DNA of 64,000 nt from Acidobacteriota bacterium (GCA_021846985.1 JAJZVX010000007.1:62001-126000); one strand, 5' to 3'; shown: positions 28,799-40,049, counted from the stretch's first letter. Translations and numbers: made by a program. Notes: generated by a model from the sequence alone, not told the origin.

Positions 28799-31700
28799 TC
28801 AGTCGGCGGTTGCCGTTTCCTCGACGTAGCTCGGCGCCGCCGTCCGCGGCCGCATGTACCGCGCCAGCTTGTCAAAGTAGAGATAGATCACCGGCACCGT
28901 ATAGAGCGTCAGCAGTTGCGAAAAGATCAACCCGCCTACGATGGTGATGCCCAGAGGACGGCGCAACTCCGCGCCCACGCCGCCGCCCAGCGCCAGCGGC
29001 AGTCCGCCCAGCAGCGCCGCCATGGTCGTCATGATGATCGGCCTGAACCGCAGCAGACACGCCTGGAAAATAGCCGCATCCGCGCTCTTGCCCTCCTGCC
29101 GCTCCGCCTGCAGCGCAAAGTCAATCATCATGATCGCGTTCTTCTGCACAATGCCGATCAGCAAAATGATGCCGATCAGTGCAATCACGCTGAACTCGCT
29201 GTGCGTCATCAGCAGCGCCAGCAGCGCTCCCACTCCCGCCGACGGAAGCGACGAGATAATCGTGATGGGGTGTATATAGCTCTCGTACAGCACCCCCAGC
29301 ACAATGTAAACCGTCACCAGCGCCGCCAGGATCAGCAGTGGTTCGTTGGCCAGCGAGCTTTGGAACGCCGCCGCTGTGCCCTGGAAGCTGGCGTTGATCG
29401 CCGCCGGCATCTCGATGCGGTTTTCCACGCGCTGCACTGCCGCCACCGCGTCGCCCAGCGCCTTGCCCGGCGCCAGGTTGAAGCTGATCACCGTGGAGGG
29501 AAACTGCCCCTGGTGCCCGATGGACAGTTGCGCCTTCGCCTGCTCCCAGCGCGCCAGCATGCTCAGCGGAACCTGCGTCCCATTCGAAGATTTCACATAA
29601 AGATCGCTCAGCACCGTCGGGTCGGTCTGGAAGTTCGGCGCCACCTCCATCACCACGTGATATTGGTTCAACTGCGTGAAGATCGTCGAGACCTGCCGCT
29701 GCCCGAACGCGTCGTAGAGCGTGTTGTCCACGTCGGCCATGGCGATGCCCAGCCGCGCCGCCGTGTCGCGGTCGATCACCAGCCGCGCTCCCAGCCCCTG
29801 GTCCTGCAAATCGCTGGCCACGTCGGTCAGTGCCGGCTCCTGCTTCAGATCCTGCACCATCAACCGCGTATACTTTGCCAACTCATCCGGATTGGGATCC
29901 TCGAGCGAATACTGGAACTGGGTCCGGCTCACGCGGTCTTCCACCGTCAGATCCTGCAGCGGCTGCAGGAAAAGCTGAATGCCCTGCACCGCGTTCACCT
30001 TCGGCTGCAGACGCCGGATCACCTCTGTCGCGGAAATCCCGCGCTGCTCCAGCGGCTTCAACGTAATCTGGATGCGCCCCGAGTTCAGCGTGGTGTTGGT
30101 GCCGTCCACGCCAATGAACGACGACACGTTGTCCACCGCCGGGTCCTGCAGAATCATGTCCACCAGCTTCTGCTGCCGCGCCGCCATGCTGGTAAAGCTC
30201 ACCGTCTGCGGCGCCTCGCTGATGCCCAGAATCACGCCCGTGTCCTGCACCGGGAAAAAACCTTTGGGCACCACCAGGAACAGCAAAATCGTCGCCACCA
30301 GCGTCGAGATCGTCACCAGCAGCGTTGTGAAGCGGTAGCGCAGCACCACCCGCAGCGTCCGCCCATACGCGGCAATGATGGTATTGAAGATCTTCTCCGA
30401 CCAGTGATAGAAGCGCGTCTGCTGCGCTACGCTCTTGTCCTTCAGGATGCGCGAGCACATCATCGGCGTCAGCGTCAGCGACACAAACGCCGACACCAGA
30501 ATGGTCACCGCCAGCGTAATGGCGAACTCGCGGAACAAACGTCCCACCACATCCCGCATGAACAGCAAAGGGATCAGCACCGCGATCAAAGACACCGTCA
30601 GCGACATGATGGTGAATCCAATCTGCTCGCTGCCCTTCAGCGCCGCCCGCATCGGGCTGTCGCCCTCTTCGATAAAGCGCGAGATGTTCTCGATCATCAC
30701 GATGGCGTCGTCCACCACGAATCCCGTCGAGATCGTCAGCGCCATCAGCGTCAGGTTATTCAGGCTGTACCCCAGCAGGTACATCACCCCGAAGGTGCCC
30801 ACAATGGACAGCGGCACCGCAACCGAGGGAATGATCGTCGCCGCCAGGTTCCTCAGAAAGAGGAAGATGACCATCACCACCAGCGCCACGGTCAGCATCA
30901 GTTCGAACTCCACGTCCTTCACCGATGCCCGGATCGTTTCCGTCCGGTCCGTCAGAATCTGTACCTGCACGTTGGCGGGCAAGCTGGCCTTCAACTGCGG
31001 CAGCAGCTTGTGGATGCGGTTCACCACGGCGATGATGTTCGCGCCCGGCTGCCGCTGGATATTCACGATCACCGCCGGCGTCCGGTTCATCCATGCCGCC
31101 TGCTGCGAATTCTCCGCCGCATCCACAATCGTGGCCACGTCCGAGGCCCGCACCGCGGCCCCGTTGCGGTAAGCCACAATCACCGGCTTATAGTCCGCGC
31201 TCGACTGCAGCTGGTCGTTGGCTCCAATGGTGTATGCCTGCCGGTTCCCATTCAGCGTTCCCTTGGCCTGGTCTACATTGGCCGCCGCCAGCGCCGTGCG
31301 CAGATCCTCCAGGCTCAGGTTGTAGGCCGCCAGTTGCGCCGGATTCGCCTGCACCCGCACCGACGGCTTCTGACCACCTGCAATCGACACCAGCCCTACG
31401 CCCGATACCTGCGAGATTTTCTGGGCCAAATTGGTGTCCGCGGCGTCCTCGATCTTGTCCAGCGGCAGCGAATTCGAATACAGCGCCAGCGTCAGAACGG
31501 GCGCGTCCGCCGGGTTCACCTTGCTGTAGATCGGCGGATTGGGCAAATCCGTGGGCAGAAAATTCGTGGCCGCGTTGATCGCCGCCTGCACTTCCTGCTC
31601 TGACACGTCGATGTTTTCGTCCAGATTGAACTCCAGCGTGATCACCGATCCGCCGCCCGAGCTCACCGACGTCATCTGCTTCAGTCCCGGCATCTGCCCG

Positions 31701-31918
31701 AACTGCCGCTCCAGAGGCGCCGTCACCGACGACGCCATCACCTCCGGCCCCGCTCCCGGATAGAACGTCAGCACCTCGATGATGGGATAATCCACCTCAG
31801 GCAGCGCGGAGATCGGCAACTGCTGGTAGCCCACGAACCCCGCCAGCAGAATGGCTACCATCAACAGCGATGTCGCCACCGGGCGAAGAATAAAGGGCCG
31901 GCTTGGACTCAGGCTCAC
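28799..31918 (-). CDS. RND efflux permease, MdtB-like
   Basis: The 1039-residue RND permease is the partner of the following MdtC-like gene. Motifs are [19 protein letters not shown] at the N-terminus, [15 protein letters not shown] in TM4, [17 protein letters not shown] with the conserved lysine, and [22 protein letters not shown]. In E. coli MdtB and MdtC form a B2C trimer; two adjacent, different permeases with one adaptor point to the same design here. Its start codon overlaps the adaptor stop by four bases (ATGA), a sign of translational coupling. Confidence 0.94.
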   Translation of the reverse strand: MSLSPSRPFILRPVATSLLMVAILLAGFVGYQQLPISALPEVDYPIIEVLTFYPGAGPEVMASSVTAPLERQFGQMPGLKQMTSVSSGGGSVITLEFNLDENIDVSEQEVQAAINAATNFLPTDLPNPPIYSKVNPADAPVLTLALYSNSLPLDKIEDAADTNLAQKISQVSGVGLVSIAGGQKPSVRVQANPAQLAAYNLSLEDLRTALAAANVDQAKGTLNGNRQAYTIGANDQLQSSADYKPVIVAYRNGAAVRASDVATIVDAAENSQQAAWMNRTPAVIVNIQRQPGANIIAVVNRIHKLLPQLKASLPANVQVQILTDRTETIRASVKDVEFELMLTVALVVMVIFLFLRNLAATIIPSVAVPLSIVGTFGVMYLLGYSLNNLTLMALTISTGFVVDDAIVMIENISRFIEEGDSPMRAALKGSEQIGFTIMSLTVSLIAVLIPLLFMRDVVGRLFREFAITLAVTILVSAFVSLTLTPMMCSRILKDKSVAQQTRFYHWSEKIFNTIIAAYGRTLRVVLRYRFTTLLVTISTLVATILLFLVVPKGFFPVQDTGVILGISEAPQTVSFTSMAARQQKLVDMILQDPAVDNVSSFIGVDGTNTTLNSGRIQITLKPLEQRGISATEVIRRLQPKVNAVQGIQLFLQPLQDLTVEDRVSRTQFQYSLEDPNPDELAKYTRLMVQDLKQEPALTDVASDLQDQGLGARLVIDRDTAARLGIAMADVDNTLYDAFGQRQVSTIFTQLNQYHVVMEVAPNFQTDPTVLSDLYVKSSNGTQVPLSMLARWEQAKAQLSIGHQGQFPSTVISFNLAPGKALGDAVAAVQRVENRIEMPAAINASFQGTAAAFQSSLANEPLLILAALVTVYIVLGVLYESYIHPITIISSLPSAGVGALLALLMTHSEFSVIALIGIILLIGIVQKNAIMMIDFALQAERQEGKSADAAIFQACLLRFRPIIMTTMAALLGGLPLALGGGVGAELRRPLGITIVGGLIFSQLLTLYTVPVIYLYFDKLARYMRPRTAAPSYVEETATAD

Positions 31919-33273
31919 TTCATTTTCCTCTTATCGCTTCCGCGGTGCCCATTCCCCATCGGGCGCATGGCCGGCGGCGCGCCGGTCTGCGGCGCTGAAA
32001 ATAGATTCTCGCCCGGCGTCTGGCCCGCGCCACCGGCCGGTCCGCTCCGCTGCGGCCCCGCGCTGATCTCCACCGCCTGGCCCGGCCGCAACCGGTCCGC
32101 GCCATCCACCACCACCTTATCGCCGCTGCGCACGCCGCTGTCGACAATCGTCACCTGGCCCTCGGAGAGCGCCACCTTCACCGTCTGAATACGCGCCTTC
32201 CCCGCGCCGCTTGCATCCGTCTCGATGACCCACACAAAGGCGCCCTGCTGCCCGCTCTGGATCGCCGCCGATGGCACCACCAATGCGTCCATACGGTCCT
32301 GCATGATCAGGTGAATATTCACAAACTGGTTCGGGAACAACTCCCCATCCCGGTTGTCAAAAACGGCCTTCAGCTTCGCCGTCCCCGTGGTCGTGTCAAT
32401 CTGGTTGTCTGTCGCCAGCAGGTACCCCGTCGCCAGCTTGTGCACGTCGCCCCTGTCGTAGGCGTCCGCCACCATCTGCCGGTCCGTCGCCAGTTGTCGC
32501 AGCACCTGCGGCAGCTCGTTCTCCGGCAGCGTGAAGTACACCGCAATCGGCTCTACCTGATTGATCACCACCAGGTTCGTCGTGTTCGCCGTGATAATGT
32601 TGCCCGGATCCACCAGCCGCAGACCGATCTTCCCATTGATGGGCGACTGGATCGTGCACCAGTCCAGTTGCAGCCGCGCGTTCTCCACCGCCGCCTTGTC
32701 CGACTCGATTGCGCCCTGGTACTGCCCCATCGCCGCTTCGTCGGCGTCCAGCGTCTCCTTCGAAACCACACCCGCCTCGTACAGCGCCTTGTACCGCCTG
32801 TACTCCGCCTCCGCATTCACCAGCAGAGCCTGGTCGTGCACCAACGTCCCCTTGGCCTGGTCCAGAGCCGCCTGGTAAGGCCTCGGATCGACATTCATGA
32901 TCGTCTCATTCTGCCGCACCTGCTGGCCTTCCACAAACTTCACCGGCAACAGCTCACCGCCCACCCGCGCCTTCACCGTCACGCTCATGTAGGGCGTCAC
33001 CGTGCCCAGCGCGGTCAGGTAGATCGGCATCGGCTTCTCTTCCACTGCCGCCACCTGCACCGGCACCGGCCGGCTCATCAGCGCCGCCGCCTGGCGATTC
33101 GCCTGGGTCTTGGCCGCCTGCTGATTTTCGTAGATCCGCCACACCATGAAGCCCAGCGCAGCCAACAGAATTGCGTAAACCACCAGGCGCACCAGAATGC
33201 TCTTCCGCGCTGGGGGCGGGTCGAATGCCGTGCCTGCTGACAAGGTGTGCTTCTGCGTGTCTTCAATGGACAT
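31915..33273 (-). CDS. RND periplasmic adaptor, MdtA-like
   Basis: The 452-residue membrane-fusion protein links the permeases to an outer-membrane channel. A cytoplasmic N-terminus of about 23 residues precedes a single membrane anchor ([20 protein letters not shown]). The lipoyl and hairpin domains follow ([63 protein letters not shown]), then the beta-barrel region ([19 protein letters not shown]) and a Pro/Gly-rich basic tail. It heads the operon. No outer-membrane factor belongs to this operon; the OMF of the divergent operon is the nearest candidate. Confidence 0.93.
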   Translation of the reverse strand: MSIEDTQKHTLSAGTAFDPPPARKSILVRLVVYAILLAALGFMVWRIYENQQAAKTQANRQAAALMSRPVPVQVAAVEEKPMPIYLTALGTVTPYMSVTVKARVGGELLPVKFVEGQQVRQNETIMNVDPRPYQAALDQAKGTLVHDQALLVNAEAEYRRYKALYEAGVVSKETLDADEAAMGQYQGAIESDKAAVENARLQLDWCTIQSPINGKIGLRLVDPGNIITANTTNLVVINQVEPIAVYFTLPENELPQVLRQLATDRQMVADAYDRGDVHKLATGYLLATDNQIDTTTGTAKLKAVFDNRDGELFPNQFVNIHLIMQDRMDALVVPSAAIQSGQQGAFVWVIETDASGAGKARIQTVKVALSEGQVTIVDSGVRSGDKVVVDGADRLRPGQAVEISAGPQRSGPAGGAGQTPGENLFSAPQTGAPPAMRPMGNGHRGSDKRKMK

Positions 33274-33850
33274 ATGGATGGTTCCTGTCGTTTTTCAATG
33301 GTTCGATTCCTGGCAAGCGCTCTGGACAGACTGAGCCGCAGAACTCCAAATTTGCCTGCTACGTTTCTAAGGACGAATTAGTTACGGCAAAGGTTTCGGC
33401 CATCTCCTCCCCTGTCCGCATCGCCTCCGGCTCCTCACCCTCGGCGCGTTGTGACGTGTCTATTCCAGGCGAGCCAGTACCGCGCTGGCGACTCCCGTTC
33501 CCCTTCGCCCACGGTCGATTTCAGACGGCTTATGCCGGTTGGACGAATTCCGCCCATACCAGGTTTACCCTCGCCCGTTTCCCCGCTTTCACACGCCTTT
33601 TCTGCATCTTCCGCCCGCCCCGGCCCATCTCTATTCTTTGTATGCCGAGGCTTCTTCGCAGCCCAGCCACCCATCGGACCACCTTCTTCAGCTACGATGG
33701 AACATTAGCGGCTACCATGGTTCCTTCACCTTGATTCGGGTCGCGGCGGTTCCCTGCCGCACCCCGGAAACCGAAGAGCCGGCCCCTGTCGGATGCGGCT
33801 AACCTTCCTCCGTTCTCCGCCGGGCCTGCTCGGGAGCGAGTACCTACTTT
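33274..33850. other. Divergent intergenic region between two efflux operons
   Basis: This stretch of about 577 bases separates the starts of the two RND operons and should hold both promoters and regulator sites. The plus strand is pyrimidine-rich. ORFs here (for example 33435-33674 minus) lack coding character. I see no regulator gene, tRNA or strong terminator. Confidence 0.5.
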
Positions 33851-36800
33851 ATGTGGATTGTCCGGCTTGCGCTGCGGCGGCCTTATACGTTTGCCGTCTT
33901 TGCGCTCTTCATCCTCATCTTGGGCGCCTACAGCATCGAATCGATGCCCGTGGATATCTTTCCGAACATCGATATTCCGGTGGTCACCGTGGTGTGGCAA
34001 TTCCAGGGCCTCTCCGCCGACCAGATCGCGAACCGCATCATCTTCAACGCCGAGCGCGGCCTCACCGTCACCGTCAACGACATTGACCATATCGAGTCGC
34101 AGTCGCTGGTTGGTGTAGGCATCATCAAGGTCTACTTCAAGCCCCACGTCGATATTGGGAATGCTGTGGCCCAGGTGGTGGCCATCAGCCAGGTGGAACT
34201 GCGCTCCATGCCGCCCGGCACCTTCCCCCCCTTCATCATCCAGTACAACGCATCGAGCGTACCCATTCTGCAACTCGGGCTCTCCGGCCGGGGGCTGAAC
34301 GAGCAGCAGCTCAATGACCTTACCACCAACAATATTCGTACCCAGCTCGCCACCATCGAGGGTGCCCAGATACCGTATCCCTATGGCGGCAATGTGCGGC
34401 AGATTCAGGTGGACATCGATCTGCCGGCGCTGCAGGCCAGGGGGCTTTCGCCGGCAGACGTCGTCAACGCCGTGGCCGCGCAGAACATCATCGCCCCTTC
34501 GGGCACCATCAAGATCAATCGCTTCGAGTACCAGGTGGAGACGAACTCCGCCCCCACGGTCCTGGAGGCGCTGAACAACCTTCCCATCAAGGCAGTCAAC
34601 GGGACCGTGATCTACATCCATGATGTGGCCCACGTCCGCGACGGCAATCCTCCGCAAACCAACATCGTCCGCGTCGACGGCCGCCGCGCCGTGCTGATGA
34701 ATGTGCTCAAGACCGGTTCGTCCTCCACGCTCGACATCATCAAAGGCGTGCGTGACAAGCTGGCCTACATCCGCGGCGAACTGCCTCCCACGCTGAAGAT
34801 CAACGCCGTCTCCGATCAGTCCATCTTCGTGCGCTCGGCCATCAGCGGTGTCGTGCGCGAAGCCATCATCGCCGCCTGCCTCACCGCGGTGATGATTCTA
34901 ATCTTCCTGGGAAGTTGGCGATCGACACTGATCATCGCGGTTTCAATCCCTCTTGCGATTCTCTGTTCGCTCGCGGCGCTCTACGCGCTGCACGAGACCG
35001 TAAACATCATGACCCTGGGCGGCCTGGCGCTGGCCGTCGGCATCCTGGTGGACGACGCTACTGTCGAGATCGAAAACATCAATCGCAACCTGGAAGAAGG
35101 CAAGGAGATCGAGCAGGCCATCCTCGACGGCGCCGCCCAGATCGCCATTCCCGCCTTTGTCTCCACCCTCTCCATCTGCATCGTCTTCGCGCCCATGTTC
35201 CTGCTGAGCGGCGTGGCGCGCTACCTCTTCGTTCCCATGGCCGAGGCCGTGGTATTCGCCATGCTGGCCAGCTATTTGCTCTCGCGCACTGTGGTGCCGA
35301 CCATGGCGCGTTATTTGCTGCACGAGCATGACGATACCGAAATCCAGCGCAGGAAGACCAGCCGCAATCCGCTGGTGCAGTTTCAGCTTGCCTTCGAAGC
35401 AGGCTTCGCGAAGATGCGCGACGGCTATCTGAGCCTGCTCACCATCTGCATCGACCACGCGGGAACTTTCATGATTCTGTTCCTCCTCTTCGCCGCTGCC
35501 TCCCTTTGCCTGGCGCCCGAGCTCGGTCAGGACTTCTTCCCGGCTGTCGATGCCGGCCAGTTCAAGATTCACGTGCGCGCCCATACCGGCACGCGCATTG
35601 AGGAGGCCGCCGCGCTCTGCGACCGCGTCGATCAGACCATCCGCGAGCAGATTCCCCCCCAAGAGCTGGTCACTATCCTCGACAATATCGGGCTGCCGGC
35701 CTCTTCGCTAAACCTCTCTTACTCCACCTCCGCCCCTGTCGGACCCGAGGACGCTGACATCCAGGTGCAACTCGCTCCCCACCATCACCCCACACAGCAA
35801 TATGTGGTGAAGGTCCGACAGGCACTGGAACGCGATTATCCCGGCGTGATGTTCTACACCACACCCGTCGATATCGTTACCCAGATCCTCAACTTCGGCC
35901 TGGCGGCGCCCATCGACCTGCAGATCGTCGGCAACAAACTCCAGGCTAATCGCACCCTGGCCGAGCACATCCTGAATGAGGTGCGGTATATCCCCGGCGC
36001 CGTTGATGTGCGCGTGCAGCAGCCCTTCAACTATCCCAATCTCACCGTCGACGTCGACCGCACCCGCGCCGAAGATACGGGGCTGACCCAACTGAATGTG
36101 ACTCAAAGCCTGCTCGTGGCCTTGAGCGGCAGCTTCCAAACCACTCCCGAGTTCTTCCTCGATCCTCGCAACGGCGTCTCCTACAACATCGCCGTGCAAT
36201 CGCCGCAATACCGGGTGGACACGATGGCCGCCCTCAGGAGCCTGCCCATCACCGGCTCGGGTTCCGTGCTCCAAACCGGCGCAGCGGCCACGACGTCCGC
36301 ACCCGGCGCGGCGTTGCTGGCTACCCCCGGCACGGCCTCCACGCTTGCCCCCGGCGCGGCCTCCACAGCCGCCCCCGGTGCGCCCAGGCCGGTACAGGTG
36401 CTCAGCAACCTGGCCGCCATCGTCCCCGGCACTGAGCAGGGCGAGGTCAGCCATTACGACATCGAGCCGGTCATCGACATTTATGCCAACGTCGAAGGCA
36501 CAGACCTCGGCTCCGTAACCCGCGCCATGGAGCGCATCGTCCGCGAACACGGAAATGACCTGCCCCGCGGCTCGCACTTCATTCTCAGGGGCCAGAGCGA
36601 GACCATGTATCGCTCCTATGTGGGCCTGTTGGCGGGCCTCGCGATTTCCATCCTGCTTATCTACCTGCTCATCGTCGTCAACTTTCAGTCCTGGCTTGAT
36701 CCATTCCTCATCATCTCTGCGCTGCCGGCTGCCCTGGCTGGCATCGTATGGTTCCTCTTCCTCACCAATACCCGCCTCAGCGTTCCTGCTCTCACGGGCG

Positions 36801-37180
36801 CCATCATGTGCATGGGCGTGGCCACCGCCAACTCCATCCTGGTGGTAAGCTTTGCGCGGGAAGAGATGGAAATCCTGGTGGGCGACGCGCGCCAGGCGGC
36901 GCTGAACGCCGGCTTTGTCCGCATCCGCCCCGTCCTCATGACCGCCCTGGCCATGATCATCGGCATGGTTCCCATGGCCTTGGGACTCGGTGACGGCGGC
37001 GAGCAGAATGCACCTTTGGGCCGCGCCGTAATTGGCGGCCTGTTGCTGGCCACCGTCGCAACGCTGTTTTTTGTTCCTTCCTTCTTTTCCTTCATTCATG
37101 GCCACCTGCAGCGGAGGCGCCGTGCCCTGAGCAGCCCCTTGCCTGCCAATTTTGAAGAGTTCGACGAAAAACCGGAGTAA
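33851..37180 (+). CDS. RND efflux permease of second system
   Basis: The 1109-residue RND transporter belongs to a different branch from the MdtBC-like pair. It starts MWIVRLALRRPYTFAVFALF and has IDIPVVTVVWQFQGL after TM1 and the TM4 acidic pair in VGILVDDATVEIENIN. In the TM10 region it reads MGVATANSILVVSFARE, so the lysine found in AcrB-like pumps is absent, as I recall is usual for this branch. It is longer than typical because of an insertion of four 8-residue repeats near residues 812-843 in the second periplasmic half. It is followed with a one-base overlap (TAATG) by its adaptor, then by an outer-membrane factor. Confidence 0.92.
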   Translation: MWIVRLALRRPYTFAVFALFILILGAYSIESMPVDIFPNIDIPVVTVVWQFQGLSADQIANRIIFNAERGLTVTVNDIDHIESQSLVGVGIIKVYFKPHVDIGNAVAQVVAISQVELRSMPPGTFPPFIIQYNASSVPILQLGLSGRGLNEQQLNDLTTNNIRTQLATIEGAQIPYPYGGNVRQIQVDIDLPALQARGLSPADVVNAVAAQNIIAPSGTIKINRFEYQVETNSAPTVLEALNNLPIKAVNGTVIYIHDVAHVRDGNPPQTNIVRVDGRRAVLMNVLKTGSSSTLDIIKGVRDKLAYIRGELPPTLKINAVSDQSIFVRSAISGVVREAIIAACLTAVMILIFLGSWRSTLIIAVSIPLAILCSLAALYALHETVNIMTLGGLALAVGILVDDATVEIENINRNLEEGKEIEQAILDGAAQIAIPAFVSTLSICIVFAPMFLLSGVARYLFVPMAEAVVFAMLASYLLSRTVVPTMARYLLHEHDDTEIQRRKTSRNPLVQFQLAFEAGFAKMRDGYLSLLTICIDHAGTFMILFLLFAAASLCLAPELGQDFFPAVDAGQFKIHVRAHTGTRIEEAAALCDRVDQTIREQIPPQELVTILDNIGLPASSLNLSYSTSAPVGPEDADIQVQLAPHHHPTQQYVVKVRQALERDYPGVMFYTTPVDIVTQILNFGLAAPIDLQIVGNKLQANRTLAEHILNEVRYIPGAVDVRVQQPFNYPNLTVDVDRTRAEDTGLTQLNVTQSLLVALSGSFQTTPEFFLDPRNGVSYNIAVQSPQYRVDTMAALRSLPITGSGSVLQTGAAATTSAPGAALLATPGTASTLAPGAASTAAPGAPRPVQVLSNLAAIVPGTEQGEVSHYDIEPVIDIYANVEGTDLGSVTRAMERIVREHGNDLPRGSHFILRGQSETMYRSYVGLLAGLAISILLIYLLIVVNFQSWLDPFLIISALPAALAGIVWFLFLTNTRLSVPALTGAIMCMGVATANSILVVSFAREEMEILVGDARQAALNAGFVRIRPVLMTALAMIIGMVPMALGLGDGGEQNAPLGRAVIGGLLLATVATLFFVPSFFSFIHGHLQRRRRALSSPLPANFEEFDEKPE
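36284..36379 (+). repeat. Four in-frame 24-bp tandem repeats inside the RND permease gene
   Basis: Four consecutive 24-base units encode AATTSAPG, AALLATPG, TASTLAPG and AASTAAPG, followed by APRP. The DNA units share CCCGG(C/T) at the end and a gcg/acg-gcc start. The repeat keeps frame and forms a flexible Ala/Thr/Pro/Gly linker in the periplasmic part of the pump. Confidence 0.85.
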
Positions 37181-38409
37181 TGCCCATGAACAACCAAACC
37201 AACCACAACTCCCAACCGCCTGAAAATCAGTCCAGCGCAGCCAGGCAAGGCTCCATCCCCGTGCGTCGTGCGGTGGCGGGCCTGTTGGCCGTCCTCGCGG
37301 TGTTCCTCATTCTCGCGGTCGTCGGAATACTGCACCGGCGCCATGACAACGTCGTGCTCGCGGAACGTACCAATTTGCTGGCCCCGCCTACCGTTGGTGT
37401 TGCGCCTCCCCGTCTCGGCGCTCCTACTGACAATTTCACCCTGCCCGGCAACGTAACGGCGTACACCGATTCGCCCATCTATGCCCGTACCGACGGTTAC
37501 TTGCTGCACTGGTACTACGACATCGGCGCGCATGTGAAGAAAGGCGCCCTGCTCGCCGAGATTTCGACCCCGGAACTCGATCAGCAGCTTCGCCAGGCTG
37601 AGTCGGACCTGAACACTGCCGAGGCTAACGCGAACATCGCCTCCATCCAGGCCAGGCGTTACACCGATCTCGTGAAGTCCGACGCGGTTTCGCAGCAGGA
37701 TACCGATACCTTCGTCAATCAAGCCGCGGCCACCTCCGCCGCGGTGCGTTCCGCGCAGGCCAACGTGCAACGCCTCAAAGAATTGCAGTCCTTCGAAAAG
37801 GTGTACGCTCCGTTCAATGGCGTCGTCACCGCTCGCAACGTCGATACCGGCCAATTAATCAATTCCGGCGCCGGCGCCGAGCTCTTCCACATGCAGGCTC
37901 TTTCTGTGCTGCGCGTCTACACCAACGTGCCGCAGATCTATTCGCAATCGGTCAAGCGGGGGGATAAGATCGCGCTTGCCTTTCCCGAGTACCCGGGCAA
38001 AATCTTCTGGGGAACGCTGGTGCGCACGGCCCACGCCATCGACCCCGTCAGCCGCACGCTGCTCGTCGAAATCGACGTGAACAACAGAAACGGCACGTTG
38101 ATGCCGGGCGCACTGGCGCAGGTGCACTTCAAGGTGCCTCCCATTGCGGCCACTTATGTTGTGCCCGTCGCCGCGCTCATCTTCCGTAAAGAAGGCCTGC
38201 GCGTGGGAACGGTGGTAAAGAACCAGCATGACCAGAACGTGGCGCGTCTGATTCCTGTCATCGTAGGCGAAGACGACGGCGCAACCGTCCAGATCATCAG
38301 CGGCCTCCAGGCCGGCGACAAAGTCATTCAGGATCCGCCCGATTCCCTCATCGAAGGCGAAAAAGTCACCGTCGTCTCCTCCTCCCATGAAACCCCGGGA
38401 GGCAAATAA
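37180..38409 (+). CDS. RND periplasmic adaptor of second system
   Basis: The 409-residue membrane-fusion protein has a hydrophilic Asn/Gln-rich N-terminus and one membrane anchor (AGLLAVLAVFLILAVVGIL). A lipoyl half follows (GNVTAYTDSPIYARTDGYLLHWYYDIGAHVKKGALLAEI), then a coiled-coil hairpin (QLRQAESDLNTAEANANIASIQARRYTDL split across two helices) and a barrel region (YAPFNGVVTARNVDTGQLI). It couples the preceding permease to the following outer-membrane factor. The ATG overlaps the permease stop by one base (TAATG); ATG 37186 is an equally good start, since CCGGAG serves both. Confidence 0.93.
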   Translation: MPMNNQTNHNSQPPENQSSAARQGSIPVRRAVAGLLAVLAVFLILAVVGILHRRHDNVVLAERTNLLAPPTVGVAPPRLGAPTDNFTLPGNVTAYTDSPIYARTDGYLLHWYYDIGAHVKKGALLAEISTPELDQQLRQAESDLNTAEANANIASIQARRYTDLVKSDAVSQQDTDTFVNQAAATSAAVRSAQANVQRLKELQSFEKVYAPFNGVVTARNVDTGQLINSGAGAELFHMQALSVLRVYTNVPQIYSQSVKRGDKIALAFPEYPGKIFWGTLVRTAHAIDPVSRTLLVEIDVNNRNGTLMPGALAQVHFKVPPIAATYVVPVAALIFRKEGLRVGTVVKNQHDQNVARLIPVIVGEDDGATVQIISGLQAGDKVIQDPPDSLIEGEKVTVVSSSHETPGGK

Positions 38410-38411
38410 CC

Positions 38412-40022
38412 ATGCCGGCGAACCGAAGCAGTTGTCCTCCTCGGCGCATCTGCGCAGCGGTTGAATCAAAGCTCCGGCGCTTGCCTCTTGGCATACCGGC
38501 CAGCCCACCACCCTTGAGCGCCCCATCCTTGCGCGCTTTTTGCCAAAGCGCGGCGCGCCGCGTCCCCCATCGCGCGGCCCTCCTTCTCGCCGCCTGCGCC
38601 CTCACCGCCTGCAAACCCGTAGGCCCCAACTACAACCGCCCTGTCTACACCGCCCCCGCAGACTACAAGGAAACCGGCGCCACTTCGGTCGTTGTTCCGC
38701 CGCCCAATCCCCAGGGAGGCGCCTGGCAGCCCGCCTCGCCCTCGGACGGCATGCTGCGCGGCAAATGGTGGGAGATCTACCAGGATCCGCAGCTCAACAA
38801 GCTCGAAGACCGCATCGCCACCGATAACCAAAGCCTCCGCCAGGCCCTGGAAACCTACCTCGCCGTCCGCGACCTGGTCGCCGTGGCCCGCGCCAACCTC
38901 TATCCCCAGTTCTCCGCCGGTCTTGGCGCCGCCCGCTCGAGCGTCTCCACCAACGGACCCGCCTACGCCCCCGGTAATCCCAACGCCCGCAGCGATTACC
39001 TCCTCACCGGCCAGGCCACCTGGGAGCCCGACTTCTGGGGCCGCATCCGCCGCTCCATCGAGGCCGCCCGCACCACCGCCCAGGCCAGCGCCGCCGACCT
39101 CGCCACCATCGACCTCAGCCTCCACGCTGAAATGGCCTCCGACTACTTCCAGTTGCGCGGCCTCGACGCACAAGCCCGCCTACTCACCGCCACCGTCGCC
39201 GATCTCGAACACCAGCTCAGCCTCACCCAGCGCCGCCTCGCCGGCGGCGTCGCCACCGAGGCCGACGTCGCCTTGGCCCAAACCGAACTGGAAACCGTCC
39301 GCGCCCAGCTCGTCGATATCGGCGTCGCCCGCGCCCAGTTCGAACACACCATCGGCGCCCTCGCCAATCTCGACCTCTCCACCTTCTCCATTCCCCCTTC
39401 GCCGCTCGACCTCGCCCTGCCCCAGGTTCCCCTCGGCGTCCCCTCCCAGCTCCTCGAGCGCCGCCCCGACATCGCCGCCGCCGAGCGCCGCACCGCCGCC
39501 GCCAACGCCCAAATCGGCATCGCCATCAGCGCCTTCTATCCCACCATCGGCCTCGGCGGTACCGGCGGCTTCGAAACCACCCACCCCGGCACCTGGATTC
39601 AGGGCCCCAGCTCCCTCTGGAGCCTCGGCGCCCAGGCCACGGAGCTCCTCTTCGACGCCGGCCAGCGCCACGCCCTCACCAGCCAGGCCCGCCACGCCTA
39701 CGAGGCCCAGGTCGCCGCCTACAAGAATACCGTCATCTTCGCCTTCAGCGACGTCGAAGACCAACTCTCCTCCCTCCGCATCCTCCAACACGAATCCGCT
39801 ACCGAGCAGAGAGCCGTCACCGCCGCCCAGAACTCTTTCGACATCTCCAATCAGCGCTATAAAGGCGGCGTCACCAGCTACCTCGAGGTCCTTACCGCCG
39901 AGCAGGCCCTCCTTGCCAACCAGCGCTCCGCCATCGACATCGCCACCCGCCAATTCGTCTCCAGCGTCGGCCTCGTCCGCTCCCTCGGCGGCGGCTGGGA
40001 TACCACCCAACTGCCGCGGTAG
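38412..40022 (+). CDS. Outer-membrane efflux lipoprotein, NodT/OprM type
   Basis: The 536-residue outer-membrane factor forms the exit duct of an RND system. A lipobox LTAC lies with its cysteine near residue 67 and is followed by KPVGPNYNRP, the usual mature N-terminus of NodT-type factors. WWEIYQDPQLNKLEDRI and the repeated helical halves (SLTQRRLAGGVATEADV, RYKGGVTSYLEVLTAEQALL) are typical. The 50-residue extension before the signal is odd. The ATG at 38412 has a strong site (GGGAGGC), but TTG codons at 38514 and 38529 would give a normal signal peptide. It may serve both the second system and the MdtABC-like one. Confidence 0.92.
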   Translation: MPANRSSCPPRRICAAVESKLRRLPLGIPASPPPLSAPSLRAFCQSAARRVPHRAALLLAACALTACKPVGPNYNRPVYTAPADYKETGATSVVVPPPNPQGGAWQPASPSDGMLRGKWWEIYQDPQLNKLEDRIATDNQSLRQALETYLAVRDLVAVARANLYPQFSAGLGAARSSVSTNGPAYAPGNPNARSDYLLTGQATWEPDFWGRIRRSIEAARTTAQASAADLATIDLSLHAEMASDYFQLRGLDAQARLLTATVADLEHQLSLTQRRLAGGVATEADVALAQTELETVRAQLVDIGVARAQFEHTIGALANLDLSTFSIPPSPLDLALPQVPLGVPSQLLERRPDIAAAERRTAAANAQIGIAISAFYPTIGLGGTGGFETTHPGTWIQGPSSLWSLGAQATELLFDAGQRHALTSQARHAYEAQVAAYKNTVIFAFSDVEDQLSSLRILQHESATEQRAVTAAQNSFDISNQRYKGGVTSYLEVLTAEQALLANQRSAIDIATRQFVSSVGLVRSLGGGWDTTQLPR

Positions 40023-40049
40023 CGCCGGACAAGGAGCAGAGTCGCCCGC

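Noticed and set aside
28916-31603. 895-residue plus-strand ORF inside the MdtB-like gene
   Set aside because: It is extremely Arg/His/Gln-rich with no domain, and the opposite strand codes for a complete RND permease.
33301-33311. GGTTCGATTCC, a tRNA T-loop-like word
   Set aside because: Flanking bases do not form a T-stem, and no acceptor or anticodon arm is found around it.
33435-33674. 79-residue minus ORF in the divergent efflux intergenic region
   Set aside because: Biased composition, no ribosome site and no family resemblance.
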